A stretch of 64,000 nt of DNA from Aliamphritea spongicola (GTDB taxonomy: Bacteria; Pseudomonadota; Gammaproteobacteria; Pseudomonadales; Balneatricaceae): contig AP025283.1 of the NCBI GenBank assembly GCA_024347235.1, positions 1,240,001 through 1,304,000 of the forward strand, read 5' to 3'. The notes beneath the pieces are model-generated. The model made no database searches. It was not told the origin of the DNA and worked only from the letters and a program-made list of their open reading frames with translations. Position numbers and translations under genes: made by a program. Below, in pieces: positions 1-12,300 of the stretch (position 1 is its first letter; every line of letters begins with the position of its first letter).

Positions 1-46
1 CGAAGAGAAAGCAGTGGTTGATGATCTGGTAGATCACGCCAAGTAA
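1..46 (+). CDS. C-terminal end of an unidentified protein (partial)
   Basis: An open frame enters from the left edge and stops with TAA at 44-46, the last residues reading VDDLVDHAK. A good intrinsic terminator follows directly, which supports this being a real gene end. Fifteen codons are too few to recognise the family. Confidence 0.5.
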   Translation, partial: EEKAVVDDLVDHAK

Positions 47-58
47 CTGTTACTAAAC

Positions 59-90
59 AAAAGCGCGCTGGGTAACCGTCGCGCTTTTTT
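59..90 (+). terminator. Rho-independent terminator
   Basis: Stem AAGCGCG / CGCGCTT with a 12-base loop followed by a T run, 12 bases after the stop codon of the leftmost gene. It separates that gene from the convergent msrA. Confidence 0.8.
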
Positions 91-132
91 GTGTCTGTAT
101 CCAGGCGGGCGTTTATCAGATGCTGCAGCCGC

Positions 133-584
133 TCATGCCTTTTTCGCCAGATACTGCTGGTGATATTCCTCAGCCCGCCAGAAATGCTGGGCCGGCTCTA
201 TCAGGGTAACTATGGGGTTACCGAAAATACCGCTTTTATCCAGAACGGCAAGGCTTTGTTCTGCCATGATTCGCTGAGTGTCATCATGATAGAAAATAGC
301 TGAGCGGTATTGATCGCCCACATCAGGCCCCTGTCGGTTCAGTGTGGTTGGGTCGTGCATCTGCCAGAACAGGTCGAGCAGGGCATCATAGTCAGTTGCC
401 TGATCATCAAACTCAACCTGAATGACTTCGGCGTGGCCGGTGCCTTTTGGCAGATTTCTTCGTAGGTTGGGTTTTCAGTGTGCCCGCCCATATAGCCAAC
501 GGCTGTGCCGGTGACTCCGGGATGTTGGCTGAAGCGGGCTTCGACACCCCAGAAACAGCCTGCAGCAAAAGTGGCAATTGGCAT
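133..584 (-). CDS. msrA: Peptide methionine-S-sulfoxide reductase MsrA
   Basis: Reduces methionine-S-sulfoxide in proteins and free methionine; cytoplasmic oxidative-damage repair. After repair it is about 150 residues. The catalytic motif GCFWG sits at residues 9-13 (nucleophile Cys10), followed by VGYMGG and, after the break, the conserved block [21 protein letters not shown]. The protein ends soon after [10 protein letters not shown] and shows no C-terminal resolving cysteines, so it is a short-form MsrA. The start was chosen because an AGGAG lies 8-10 bases upstream. One apparent frameshift near 446-450: an A run on the coding strand is one base short after EEICQ, and adding it restores [12 protein letters not shown]. 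It stands alone between a terminator and the gatB 3' side. Confidence 0.88.
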
Positions 585-825
585 AAAATGATACTCCTGT
601 AATGTGAGCACCGGATGGGGAGCGTTTGTCGCCTGTATCCCGGTCTCGTCTGTTTTCTTCGTGCCAGTTAGCGGTATACACGATTGTTAAAGTTTAATAC
701 ACAGTTTTGATCCGGTGCGCCGGCTAAAGTTCGTTGACGGGACTGTTTGTGCGTATGAGTTTATGTGCAGTTAGTATTTTAGTCCGGTTGTCGGGGTTGT
801 GGAGGTGAGGTGTTTTTGAGAGGCG

Positions 826-860
826 AAAAACCGCTGCCAGCCTGGCTGACAACGGTTTTC
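826..860 (-). terminator. Terminator downstream of gatB
   Basis: On the minus strand a long stem (AAAACCG...CAGCC pairing with GGCTG...CGGTTTTT) ends in a T run, 16 bases after the gatB stop. The rest of the 585-875 spacer shows nothing I can name beyond the msrA upstream region. Confidence 0.7.
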
Positions 861-875
861 TGATGATTTGCTGAA

Positions 876-2326
876 TTACACTAACTGATCCAGCTTCTGT
901 TTCAGCAGGCCCTGTACCTGTCCAGGATTGGCTTTACCCTGTGAGGCCTGCATGACCTTACCCATAAAGAAGCCGATCATCTTGCCACGCTTCTCCGGTT
1001 CAGCGTTTACATACTGATCTACCTGAGGCTGGTTGGCAGCAATCACTTCATCCACCATGGCTTCAATGGCACCGGTGTCGGTAACCTGCTTCAGACCTTT
1101 GGCTTCAATGACCTGATCGGCATCACCTTCACCGGCCCACATCGCTTCGAATACCTGCTTGGCAATTTTGCCGGAAATGGTGTTGTCGCTGATACGCAGT
1201 AGCAGGCCGCCCAGCATATCTGCGGTTACCGGCGCATCGGTAATTGCTGTGTCTGTCTGGTTCAGGTGCTTGGAGACTTCGCCCATTACCCAGTTGGCAG
1301 CCAGTTTGGCGTCTTTAGCTGTTGCAGCCGAAGTTTCAAAGTATTCGCTCAGGTTACGGTCGGCAGACAGTACCATGGCGTCATAATCGCTCAGGCTGTA
1401 TTCGCTGACGAAGCGCTCGCGGCGGGCGTCCGGCAGTTCCGGCAGGTTGGCGCGAAGCTGTTCGATGTATTCTTCATCGATGACAATCGGCAGCAGATCA
1501 GGACATGGGAAGTAACGGTAATCGTTTGCTTCTTCCTTGCTCCGCATAGAACGGGTTTCGTCTTTGTTGGCATCGTAAAGGCGGGTTTCCTGGGTAATCC
1601 GGCCGCCGTCTTCCAGAATGTCGATTTGCCGTTCGATTTCACCCTTGATGGCTTTTTCGATAAAGCGGAAAGAGTTGATGTTCTTGGTTTCAGTACGGTT
1701 GCCGAATTCTTCTTCACCCTTGAGGCGAACAGAAACGTTACAGTCACAGCGGAAGGAGCCTTCTGCCATGTTGCCGTCGCAAATGCCCAGGTTGGTTACG
1801 ATGGCGTGGATTTTACGTACGTAAGCAACGGCTTCAGCGGCACTGCGCATATCCGGCTCAGAGACGATTTCCAGCAGCGGTGTACCGGCACGGTTCAGGT
1901 CGATGCCGGTCATATCCGGGAATTCTTCATGCAGGGATTTACCCGCATCTTCTTCCAGGTGCGCTCGGGTAACGCCAACACGCTTGGTGGTGCCGTCATC
2001 CAGCTGAATGTCTACGCGGCCCACGCCCACGATCGGGTGGAACAGCTGGCTGGTCTGATAGCCTTTGGCAGATCCGGGTAAAAGTAGTTTTTACGGTCGA
2101 ACACTGAAGTGCGGCCAATTTCAGCGTCGATAGCCAGGCCAAACATGGTGGCCATGCGCAGGGCTTCAGCATTGAAGACCGGCAGGGTGCCTGGCAGTGC
2201 CAGGTCAATGGCGCAGGCCTGGGTGTTTGGTTCCGCACCGAAAGCGGTGCTGGCGCCGGAAAAGATTTTTGACTTGGTGGCCAGTTGGGCATGAATTTCA
2301 AGCCCGATGACTGCTTCCCATTCCAT
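876..2326 (-). CDS. gatB: Aspartyl/glutamyl-tRNA amidotransferase subunit B
   Basis: Subunit of GatCAB, which converts Glu-tRNA(Gln) and/or Asp-tRNA(Asn) to the amidated forms; GatB binds the tRNA and carries the kinase site. The N-terminus [15 protein letters not shown] and the segments [18 protein letters not shown] and [21 protein letters not shown] are diagnostic, with the C-terminal YqeY-like tail ([11 protein letters not shown]) closing the protein. Repaired length 483 residues, normal for the family. AGAGG precedes the ATG. One apparent frameshift at about 2063-2066: a G is missing in the G run after DLPK, and restoring it gives [15 protein letters not shown]. Last gene of the gatC-gatA-gatB set. 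Confidence 0.93.
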
Positions 2327-2422
2327 TTTTATAAACCTCTTTGTTTGAATGTCCGGTGAGTAATCTCGAACGCGGAAATTCAGGGTGCGCATCAGCGCGG
2401 TAATTGTTCATTGTCGCGAGTG

Positions 2423-3875
2423 TTACGCGATGCCTTCCGGTGCTTTCGTGTGCCAGTCAGTTGCTTGCTGGAACATGTGAGCAACATTCAGCAGGCGGCT
2501 TTCAGCCAGGTAGTTGCCGATAATCTGCAGGCCAACCGGTAAGCCGTTACTGAAACCACATGGCACAGACATACCTGGCAGGCCGGCAAGGTTCAGGGAG
2601 ATTGTGAAGATATCTTCCATATACATGGCCACAGGGTCAGCACTTTTCTCGCCCAGTTTCCAGGACGGATGAGGCGTAGTCGGGCCCATGATGACATCCA
2701 CTTCTGCCAGTGCGTTGGCAAAGTCCTGCTGAATCAGGCGGCGGATCTGCAATGCTTTTTGTAATAAGCATCGTAGAAGCCTTCTGAAAGGGCGTAAGTG
2801 CCTACCATGATACGGCGCTGTACTTCCGGTCCGAAACCTTCACCACGGCTGCGCTTGTACAGGTCTTCCAGATCAACCGGATTTTCACAGCGGTAACCGT
2901 AGCGTACGCCGTCGAAGCGGGACAGGTTAGATGATGCTTCTGCCGGTGCCACAATGTAGTAAGCCGGAATTGCCAGGTGGGTGTTAGGCAGGCTGATTTC
3001 TTTAATCTCAGCACCCATTGCTTCGTATTCTTTAATCGCAGCCTGAACTTGCTCAGCGATACCTGCATCAATGCCTTCGCCGAAGTACTCTTTTGGCAGG
3101 CCGATTTTCAGGCCTTGCAGCGGCTGGTTCAGATCGGCGGTAAAGTCCGGTACTGCTTTATCCAGGCTGGTGGAGTCTTTCGGGTCGAAGCCGGCCATGA
3201 CATTCAGCATCATGGCGGCGTCTTCTGCAGTACGGGTCATCGGGCCGCCCTGGTCCAGGGAGGAGGCGAATGCGACCATACCGAACCGGGAAACCCGGCC
3301 ATAGGTTGGTTTAATACCGGTGATGCCGGTCAGTGCTGCAGGCTGACGAATAGAGCCGCCGGTGTCTGTACCGGTTGCTGCCGGAGCCAGACGTGCTGCA
3401 ACGGCCGCGGCAGAGCCACCGGAAGAGCCGCCGGGAACCCGGTCGGTGTCCCAGGGGTTGCGGGACGGACCATAGAAGCTGGATTCGTTGGACGAACCCA
3501 TGGCGAATTCGTCCATGTTGGTTTTGCCCAGCGTAACTGCGCCAGCCTGGTTGAATTTCTCCACTACCGTGGCGTTATACGGTGAGATGAAGTTGTCCAG
3601 CATTTTGGAGCCACAGCTGGTGCGAACGCCTTCAGTGCAGAACAGGTCTTTATGGGCGATTGGCAAACCGGTAAATGGGCCGGCTTCACCGTTAGCACGC
3701 TGAGCATCTGCTGCTTTTGCCTGCTCTAAGGCTTGTTCTTCAGTGACGCTGATGTAGCTGTTATAACGGCTGTCCTGTTCGTTAATGCGCTGCAGGTAGG
3801 CCTGGGTAAGTTCGACGCTGCTGAATTCGCCGCTTTCCAGCCCCTGTGCCAGTTCGGCAAGTGTTTTTCAAACAT
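2423..3875 (-). CDS. gatA: Aspartyl/glutamyl-tRNA amidotransferase subunit A
   Basis: Amidase subunit of GatCAB; releases ammonia from glutamine for transfer to misacylated tRNA. It shows the amidase-signature triad context: Lys in PIAHKDLF, the Ser-cis-Ser region [14 protein letters not shown], and the nucleophile in [11 protein letters not shown]. Repaired length 484 residues, as expected. Two apparent frameshifts, both one A short in A runs on the coding strand: at 3864-3868, just after MFEK (restores [14 protein letters not shown]), and at 2756-2760 (restores [11 protein letters not shown]). It lies 77 bases after gatC and 96 bases before gatB, in a single transcription direction. Confidence 0.93.
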
Positions 3876-3953
3876 GGTAATGGGTGATCCTTAAATCGAA
3901 ATTCGGGTAACGGGCTCAGTGACACTTCTCGTTGCAGAGAACCTGAGCAGAGG

Positions 3954-4240
3954 TTATTCGATAACCTTCGGAACCTGGAACAGGCCGTTTTCAACAGCAG
4001 GTGCAACGGTTTGCAAATGGTCGCGCTTGTTAGGTTCACTCACTTCGTCAGTGCGCAGGCGCTGAACTGCATCCAGCGGGTGTGACATAGGCGCTACATC
4101 AGCGGTATCCACAGCCTGCATCTGATTGACTAAGTCCAGAATGCTGGAAAGGGTCGTGGTGTATTCCGGGATGTCCTGCTCGTTGATTTGCAGGCGCGCC
4201 AGGTGGGCGATTTTTCCACGTCTGAGCGATCTAGTGCCAT
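3954..4240 (-). CDS. gatC: Aspartyl/glutamyl-tRNA amidotransferase subunit C
   Basis: Small subunit that stabilises GatA-GatB contact. Repaired length 95 residues. It begins [10 protein letters not shown] and, after one missing A in the coding-strand A run at 4211-4215, continues [13 protein letters not shown], the family hallmark; the C-terminus [10 protein letters not shown]...LFQVPKVIE is also typical. The frameshift sits only ten codons after the start, so an uncorrected gene finder would miss this gene. First gene of gatCAB. Confidence 0.88.
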
Positions 4241-5709
<1,469 letters not shown>

Positions 5710-5756
5710 AATTGCTATGCTGAAAATGAGCTTCAGGAACAGTGTCTGCCTGACTG

Positions 5757-6671
5757 ATGGTTTTCAGGAGGTGTGGCATTAGCAGTATCTTCAGAAGCGG
5801 GTCCTTAAAGGCCCGCTTTGTTATTTTATTAGTCCTCGCAATTGCGCTTGTGGTGCTTGACCTTAAATGGGCCAAGATGAATCAGACACGTGCATACCTC
5901 TCTCTGGCGATTACACCATTACAGTGGCTGGTGGATACTCCTGCACAGGTGGCGGATGAGCTCAGTGATGTGCTGATTACCCGGACGCAGCTGATTGAAG
6001 AGAACCGTCAGTTACGTCAGGAAGCGCTGTTGCTGAAACGTAAAGTTCTTCAGGTGTCTGCGCTGACTGCTGAAAACGTGCGTTTACGTGAACTGCTCAA
6101 TGGCAGTCAGCGACTGGCAAATGATGTAACGCTGACTGAACTGATTGGTATTAATCCGGATCCGTTCCAGCATCAGGTTGTTCTGAATAAAGGTTCAGAA
6201 GATGACGTGTATGTAGGGCAGGCTGTATTAGATGCAGGCGGTATTATGGGGCAGATTATTGAATTGTCTCACTATACCAGCCGGGCAATGCTGATTACCG
6301 ATTCCCGGCATGCGATTCCTGTGGAGGTAAACCGTAACGGTTTCCGTTCTATTGCGCTGGGTAACGGTTCTGTTGACGAGCTTGAACTGGGGCATGTACC
6401 TGATACTGCCGATGTCCGTGAAGGTGACTTGCTGGTGTCTTCAGGCCTGGGCGGACGTTTTCCTCGCGGCTATCCTGTGGCACGAATTACCAGTGTTAAG
6501 CGGGACCCGGGGCAGACCTTTGCTACCGTTAAAGCTAAACCGACTGCCCGGCTAAATAAGAGCCGGCATATCCTGCTGGTGGATTTGTCAGAACAGCAGC
6601 CTGAGCCCTTACCGCTTGCCGGAGAGCTAGTCACTGAGGAGGCTGACGCCGCTGCTCAGCCTGAGTCCTGA
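5757..6671 (+). CDS. mreC: Rod shape-determining protein MreC
   Basis: Bitopic inner-membrane protein with a periplasmic beta domain that couples MreB to PBP2/RodA. An N-terminal hydrophobic segment (FVILLVLAIALVVLDL, about residues 21-36) is followed by a coiled coil rich in Leu/Glu/Arg (about 75-120) and the MreC beta domain (ELIGINPDPFQHQVVLNKG onward). The frame is uninterrupted. The ATG at 5757 has no good ribosome site; a strong AGGAGG at 5766-5771 instead points to an ATT codon at 5778 (6-base spacing), which would give ISSIFRSGS as N-terminus, either a rare ATT start or a base-call error for ATG. Confidence 0.92.
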   Translation: MVFRRCGISSIFRSGSLKARFVILLVLAIALVVLDLKWAKMNQTRAYLSLAITPLQWLVDTPAQVADELSDVLITRTQLIEENRQLRQEALLLKRKVLQVSALTAENVRLRELLNGSQRLANDVTLTELIGINPDPFQHQVVLNKGSEDDVYVGQAVLDAGGIMGQIIELSHYTSRAMLITDSRHAIPVEVNRNGFRSIALGNGSVDELELGHVPDTADVREGDLLVSSGLGGRFPRGYPVARITSVKRDPGQTFATVKAKPTARLNKSRHILLVDLSEQQPEPLPLAGELVTEEADAAAQPES

Positions 6672-6672
6672 G

Positions 6673-7160
6673 GTGAGTCAGCATGAGCCGGGTGGCGGCG
6701 CGATCATTTTTGGTACCTTTCTATTGGGGCTGATGCTCAGTCAGGTACCTTTACCTACATCTGTCGAGTGGTTCCGTCCTGAGTGGGTGGTCATTATTCT
6801 GATTTACTGGGTGATGGCGTTACCTGAACGGGTCGGACTGGGCAGTGCCGCCTTACTGGGGCTGGCGCTGGATATTATTAAAGGCATTCCGCTGGGCCTG
6901 AATGTGATCGCCCTGCTGGTGGTTGCCTATCTGACACTGATGCTGCACCGGCGTTTGCGGATGTTCCCTCTGTGGCAGCAAGCTTTCGTTGTAATGATTC
7001 TGGTGGGCATTAATCAGTTATTGTTTAACTGGTTCCATGGTCTTATCGGCACCCGCAGTGACAGTCTGATCTTTTATTGCCGGCGCTGATCAGTGCCATT
7101 TTATGGCCATGGATGTTTGTTATTCTGCGTGGCCTACGGCGTACTTTCAGGGTCAGTTAA
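6673..7160 (+). CDS. mreD: Rod shape-determining protein MreD
   Basis: Integral membrane partner of MreC, five to six hydrophobic segments over about 162 residues (IIFGTFLLGLML, VVIILIYWVMALP, LGLNVIALLVVAYLTLML, AFVVMILVGINQLLF). Starts with GTG at 6673, one base after the mreC stop. One apparent frameshift at about 7075-7078 (a T missing); restoring it adds LPALISAILWPWMFVILRGL and ends at 7160. The last residues follow the family pattern of a terminal hydrophobic helix and a basic tail. Confidence 0.88.
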
Positions 7161-7177
7161 CCAGACAGGATTTTTAA

Positions 7178-7765
7178 ATGTTCGATCTTATTCTTGCATC
7201 TGCTTCACCCCGTCGCCGCGAATTGTTGCAGCAGATAGGCGTGTGTTTTGATGTACAGCCTGTTGATATACCCGAAGTAAAGCAGCCAGATGAAAGCGCT
7301 GCTGATTTTGTAAAGCGACTGGCTGTTGAGAAAGCGACCGCCGGCTGGGAGCGGAGTGACCGGCGTTTACCTGTACTGGGTTCTGATACCGTGGTAGTGC
7401 TTGATGATCAGGTGATGGGTAAGCCCCGTGACCGTGATGATGGCATTGCAATGCTGCAAGCACTTTCCGGGCGCGAGCATCAGGTTATGACGGCCTTGGC
7501 TATAGTTAATAATGAACAAACACAGGTGCGTGCAGTCTCAACCCGTGTACAGTTTAAAGAACTGTCTGAAGAGTTATGCCTGAGGTACTGGGAAACCGGT
7601 GAACCGGCAGATAAAGCCGGTGGTTACGGTATCCAGGGACTGGGCGCTGTGTTTGTTGCCAGTATAAGCGGAAGTTATTCGTCTGTTGTCGGTTTGCCGC
7701 TGACCGAAACTGCAGACCTGTTAAATATTTTTAAGGTGCCGTTCTGGCAGCGCGCAGCAGAATAA
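7178..7765 (+). CDS. maf: Maf/YhdE nucleotide pyrophosphatase
   Basis: Hydrolyses non-canonical or excess nucleoside triphosphates (dTTP/UTP type for YhdE-like members) to monophosphates. It starts with the Maf signature LASASPRRRELLQQIG (residues 5-20) and carries GSDTVVVLDDQVMGKP and GGYGIQGLGAVFV. 195 residues, intact. It sits between mreD and rng, the conserved location of the YhdE orthologue. Confidence 0.93.
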   Translation: MFDLILASASPRRRELLQQIGVCFDVQPVDIPEVKQPDESAADFVKRLAVEKATAGWERSDRRLPVLGSDTVVVLDDQVMGKPRDRDDGIAMLQALSGREHQVMTALAIVNNEQTQVRAVSTRVQFKELSEELCLRYWETGEPADKAGGYGIQGLGAVFVASISGSYSSVVGLPLTETADLLNIFKVPFWQRAAE

Positions 7766-7832
7766 ATGTCATGACAATGTAATAACTCCGGCTGATAGTT
7801 TCTGTATAGCGGCAAATACGTAAGGATAGATG

Positions 7833-9314
7833 ATGAGCGAAGAGATACTGATTAACTTTACCCCGATGGAAACCCGGGTAGCAGTCATTGAGAACGGAAT
7901 GCCGCAGGAGATTTACATAGAACGGGCAGAGCGTCGCGGCATTGTCGGCAATATTTATAAGGGTAAGGTTGTCCGGGTATTACCGGGTATGCAAGCGGCG
8001 TTTGTTGATATTGGGCTGGAGCGGGCGGCATTTATACACGTTGATGAGTTGCAGCGGCCTGATTCAGCGGATGATTCAGGTAAAGCCAATATTGCCATTA
8101 ACCACCTGTTGCGCGAAGGTCAGCCACTGGTTGTGCAGGTGACTAAAGATCCTCTGGGTACCAAAGGTGCCCGTCTGACCACCAATCTTTCCATTCCTTC
8201 CCGATATCTGGTGTATATGCCAGGCAATGAGCATATTGGCATCTCCCAGCGAATTGAAGACAGTGACGAACGTGACCGGTTACGCAATCTGGTTGAAAAA
8301 GCGGTTGCTGATCTTGGTCAGGACGGTGATACCAATATTGGTGGTTTTATCTTACGTACGGTGTCAGAAGGTGCCTGTGAACAGGAGCTGACACTGGATA
8401 TTCAGTTCCTTTGCCGTTTATGGCGTGCGGTGGAGCGTAAGATTAAAGAGTCTCCGGTGGCATCGATTATCTATGAAGATCTGCCACTGAATATGCGTGC
8501 GCTGCGAGATATGGCCCATGCCGGTGTTGAACGTATCCGGATTGATTCTAAAGAGACTTTTCAGAAGTCGGTGGATTTTGCTGCGGCACTGGTACCACAG
8601 ATTGGCGATATTCTTGAGTATTATCCCGGCGAACGGCCGATCTTCGATCTTTATAATATCGAAGAGGAAATTCAGAAAGCCCTTGGTCGTAAGGTTGAAT
8701 TGAAGTCCGGCGGCTATCTGATTTTTGATCAGACCGAGGCCATGACGACGGTGGATATTAATACCGGCGCTTATGTGGGCCACCGTAACCTTGAAGAGAC
8801 GATATTCAAAACCAATCTTGAAGCGGCGACGGCAATAGGCCGTCAGCTGCGTTTACGGAATCTGGGTGGCATCATCATTATTGATTTCATTGATATGGTG
8901 GATGAAGACCATCAGCGTCAGGTGTTACGGACGCTGGAGCGGGTATTGGAAAAGGATCATGTAAAGTGCAAGCTTACCGGTGTTTCTGAGCTGGGGTTGG
9001 TGGAAATGACCCGTAAACGTACCCGGGAAAGCCTTGAGCATGTGCTGTGTCAGCCCTGTAATCACTGTCAGGGGCGTGGTTCGATCAAAACACCGGAAAC
9101 TGTCTGTTATGAGATTTTCCGGGAAATTCTGCGTCAGCACCGGGCCTATGATACCGACAGCTACCTGGTGCTTGCTTCGGAGTCCGTGGTGGATATGCTG
9201 CAGGATGATGCTTCGGATCATGTGGCGGAGCTGGAGGCATTCATCGGTAAGTCAATCCGTTTCCAGGCTGAATCCATGTATAGCCCTGAGCACTATGACG
9301 TGGTGCTACGGTAA
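7833..9314 (+). CDS. rng: Ribonuclease G
   Basis: Endoribonuclease that matures the 5' end of 16S rRNA and decays some mRNAs. Order of domains: N-terminal RNase-H-like/S1 region (GIVGNIYKGKVVRVLPGMQ at about 35-53), then the catalytic domain with the two metal-binding aspartates in TTVDINTGAYVG and IIIDFIDM, then the cysteine motif CQPCNHCQGRG that links subunits through zinc. 493 residues without a C-terminal degradosome scaffold, so RNase G and not RNase E. Of two adjacent ATGs the second (7833) has better spacing to AAGGA and aligns with the family start. Confidence 0.95.
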   Translation: MSEEILINFTPMETRVAVIENGMPQEIYIERAERRGIVGNIYKGKVVRVLPGMQAAFVDIGLERAAFIHVDELQRPDSADDSGKANIAINHLLREGQPLVVQVTKDPLGTKGARLTTNLSIPSRYLVYMPGNEHIGISQRIEDSDERDRLRNLVEKAVADLGQDGDTNIGGFILRTVSEGACEQELTLDIQFLCRLWRAVERKIKESPVASIIYEDLPLNMRALRDMAHAGVERIRIDSKETFQKSVDFAAALVPQIGDILEYYPGERPIFDLYNIEEEIQKALGRKVELKSGGYLIFDQTEAMTTVDINTGAYVGHRNLEETIFKTNLEAATAIGRQLRLRNLGGIIIIDFIDMVDEDHQRQVLRTLERVLEKDHVKCKLTGVSELGLVEMTRKRTRESLEHVLCQPCNHCQGRGSIKTPETVCYEIFREILRQHRAYDTDSYLVLASESVVDMLQDDASDHVAELEAFIGKSIRFQAESMYSPEHYDVVLR

Positions 9315-9319
9315 TTACC

Positions 9320-12300
9320 ATGTGGTTACTTAAAACAGGAGTTCGCTGGCTAAACTGGCTGGTGCTGGCTGTTTTGCTGTTGCTGGTAATTGCGATGCTG
9401 GCGATTCGGCAGATGATGCCGCTGGTGAGCGATTATCGCGAAGATATCAGCGATTATCTGAGTCAGCAGCTAAATGCGGAAATCACCATGCAGCAGATCA
9501 GTGCTGACTGGGATGGCCGCTATCCCCGTGTTTATATTGCCGGTCTGCAGGCTCGCTTGCCGGATCCGTCACTGGATGTTCAGGTACAAAGCCTGGATTT
9601 GAGCTTCAACTTTGTCGCCAGTATGTTACGTGGCGAGCCTCTTTCAGCGCATTGATGTGCGTGGTGTCCAGACCCGTGTCACCTTGCCGGCAGACCTTAC
9701 GGCCGGTGTATCTGTTTCTCCTTCTTCCGCTTCACAAACAACGATTCCGCAATGGCTCACTCTGTTGTTTAGCCAGCCACGAATTTATGTATCCGACAGT
9801 CAGATTATGCTTCAGCCTTCACAGGGTGAAGCGGTGGCTGTTCAGCTCCAGTCTGCGCAGTTAGAAAATACCTCTGAGCAGCATCAACTGTCTGTAGGAA
9901 TGCAGTTAGTGGCAGCCGGACAGCAGGCGAATACCTTACGGTTCGTTCTGGAAAGCAATGACCTTGTACAGTCTCCGGCGGTAGATTTTTATGTGCAGGC
10001 GAATGAGTTATCGATTGATCTTCTTAATACAGTCCGGCGGTTGCTGCCGGGAGTTGGTGGGCTGAATGAGGTGGATGTTGACCAGCTTGATGCTGGCATC
10101 AGCCTTTGGGGGCACTGGGAAAACGGAGCAGTCAGCCGTTTGCGTACCCGGCTGGATATCAACTCGCTAAAACTGGAGCAGCCCCCTCCATTTGGAAGAC
10201 TTTACGGCGGATCTGGTGTTTTCTGAAAATACTGGCCAGAAGCAGTTGCGGGTCAGTCATCTGGAAGGCGTACTCGATTCTGCCCGGTTAAGGATTAATG
10301 AAGCGGTGCTGCAGCAGCGTCAGGATAGTCTGCGTTTTACGATGCCTGAGCAGAACCTGGGACGCCTGGAGGCCTGGTTGTTACAGCAGGCTATTATCCC
10401 GCAGGCTGTACGTGACGAAATTGCTTTGCTGGCGTTGCAGGGGAGTGTCCGGAACATTCAGGTGGACTGGCCTGTTCTGGCTGACGCTACCCAAGAGGGA
10501 GCCGTTGATCTTGCCGCTGTCGGTTTACCTGCTTTCAGTCCTCTCGACTTTGCTGCTATTGCGGATCTGGACCGGGTCGGATTTAACGGTTATGAAGGCG
10601 CGCCGGCCATGCAGGGCGTGGATGGTCGTCTTGAGCTGGCGTATCAGAATGATGAGTTGAATGGCCGGATTGATCTGGCCAGTGATGATCTTGGCCTGTT
10701 TTTCCGGAAGAATTTAACGAAGGTTGGCGTTTTGATTATGCCCGCGGAACCACCTTCTTCCATTTAAAGGAGCAGGTGCTGACTCTCAGTAGTGATTTAG
10801 TACGTCTTCGTAAAGAGGGATAAACGCCAGTGGTCGTTGGAGTCTGTATCTGCCACTTGATCCTCAGATACGCAGTGAGCTGACGTTGCTGATCGGCATT
10901 AAAGATGCAGATGGCCGTTTAGCACATACTCTTATTCCCCATAAAGAGCTTTCTGATGCACTGAACAACTGGGTGGCTGATGCCGTGAAACAGGGGCAGG
11001 TGACTGAAGGGAGTTTATTGCTTCATACCAATACCCGTTCAGCATTCCGCGATGAGCCGCAGGTTGTGCAGCTGTTCCTGGATGTGAAGGACGGTACCAT
11101 CGAATACGACCCGAACTGGCCTGCGGTCAGAAATACAGATGCCACCATGTTAATGCGTGAACAGGGGCTGGAAATTTATGCCACCGGCGGTCAGTTAAAG
11201 AACAGCTCTTTGGACCAGGCGTGGGTGTATTTACCACCGGGTACCGAAACATTACGGGTACTGGGTTGGGCGCAGGGAGATGCCAGCGATATTCAGGATG
11301 TGCTGCTTGGCAGTGATATTTTTCTGAGCCGGTTGAAGAGTTACAGCAGTGGCGGGTAAGTGGTCAGGCTAAAACAGTGGTCAACCTGAATTTACCGCTG
11401 GATGATCCTAAAGCGGCACCTGATGTGGATGTTGCTGTGGATTTATCTGCCGGGCAGCTGAAGTCTGATGCCCGTCAGTTAACCCTGTCAGGGGTGAGAG
11501 GAAGGCTGAATTATAATCAGCGTAAAGGGCTGTCATCGCCTTCACTGAAAGGGCAGTTATTTGGTGAGCCGTTCAGTGCTTCTATCCGCAGCCGGAATAC
11601 CCGGCAGGGCACAGTCACCTCAACGACGTTAAGTTCCCGGGTAGACCTAAAGAAAATACAGCAGTGGACAGGGAGGCGGTGCTCAGCGGTATGCAGGGCC
11701 GACAGGCGTATAAAGCGACGCTGGATATTTGTGCAACGGCCAGTTGCTCTAATTTGCTGATTGAGAGTGATCTGAAGAACACTGCACTGAGTTATTTTGC
11801 CCCGCTTAATAAGCCAAAAGAGAAGCTTACCCTCGCGTTTTTCCATGAACTTTGCGGATACGCCTACGCTGAGGTTTAACTTGGGTCAGCGCCTGGCGGC
11901 GGCGATGGTGCTGAAAGGGAAAGGCATTGAGCGGGCGAAGTTTGATTTTGGCACTGACAGAACCTCGTTACCTTCACAGCCGGGCTACAGCTTGTCAGGT
12001 TACCTTGCCCGTTTGAATGTTGATGAGTTACAGCAGTTTTTATCGGCTAACGGGCTGGTGACAGAAACTTCGAAGGCTAAAGGCGGTGCAGGAGCCTCTC
12101 CGCAGCGCTTGAAGCTATATCTGAAATTGATATGACGCTGTCTGAAGTTTCCTTTGGCACAACACAGCTAAAAGATGTCCGGTTAGGGTTACAGGACCTT
12201 GGTCATCAGCGGCGTATCAGCCTTAACAGCTCTGCAGTGCAGGGCTCACTTACTTACAGTGATAACCGTCCGTATTCGCTGGATCTGGCGTATATCGATC

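Noticed and set aside
1266..2081. 271-codon open frame antisense to gatB
   Set aside because: It mirrors conserved gatB sequence, has no ribosome site and contains no recognisable domain.
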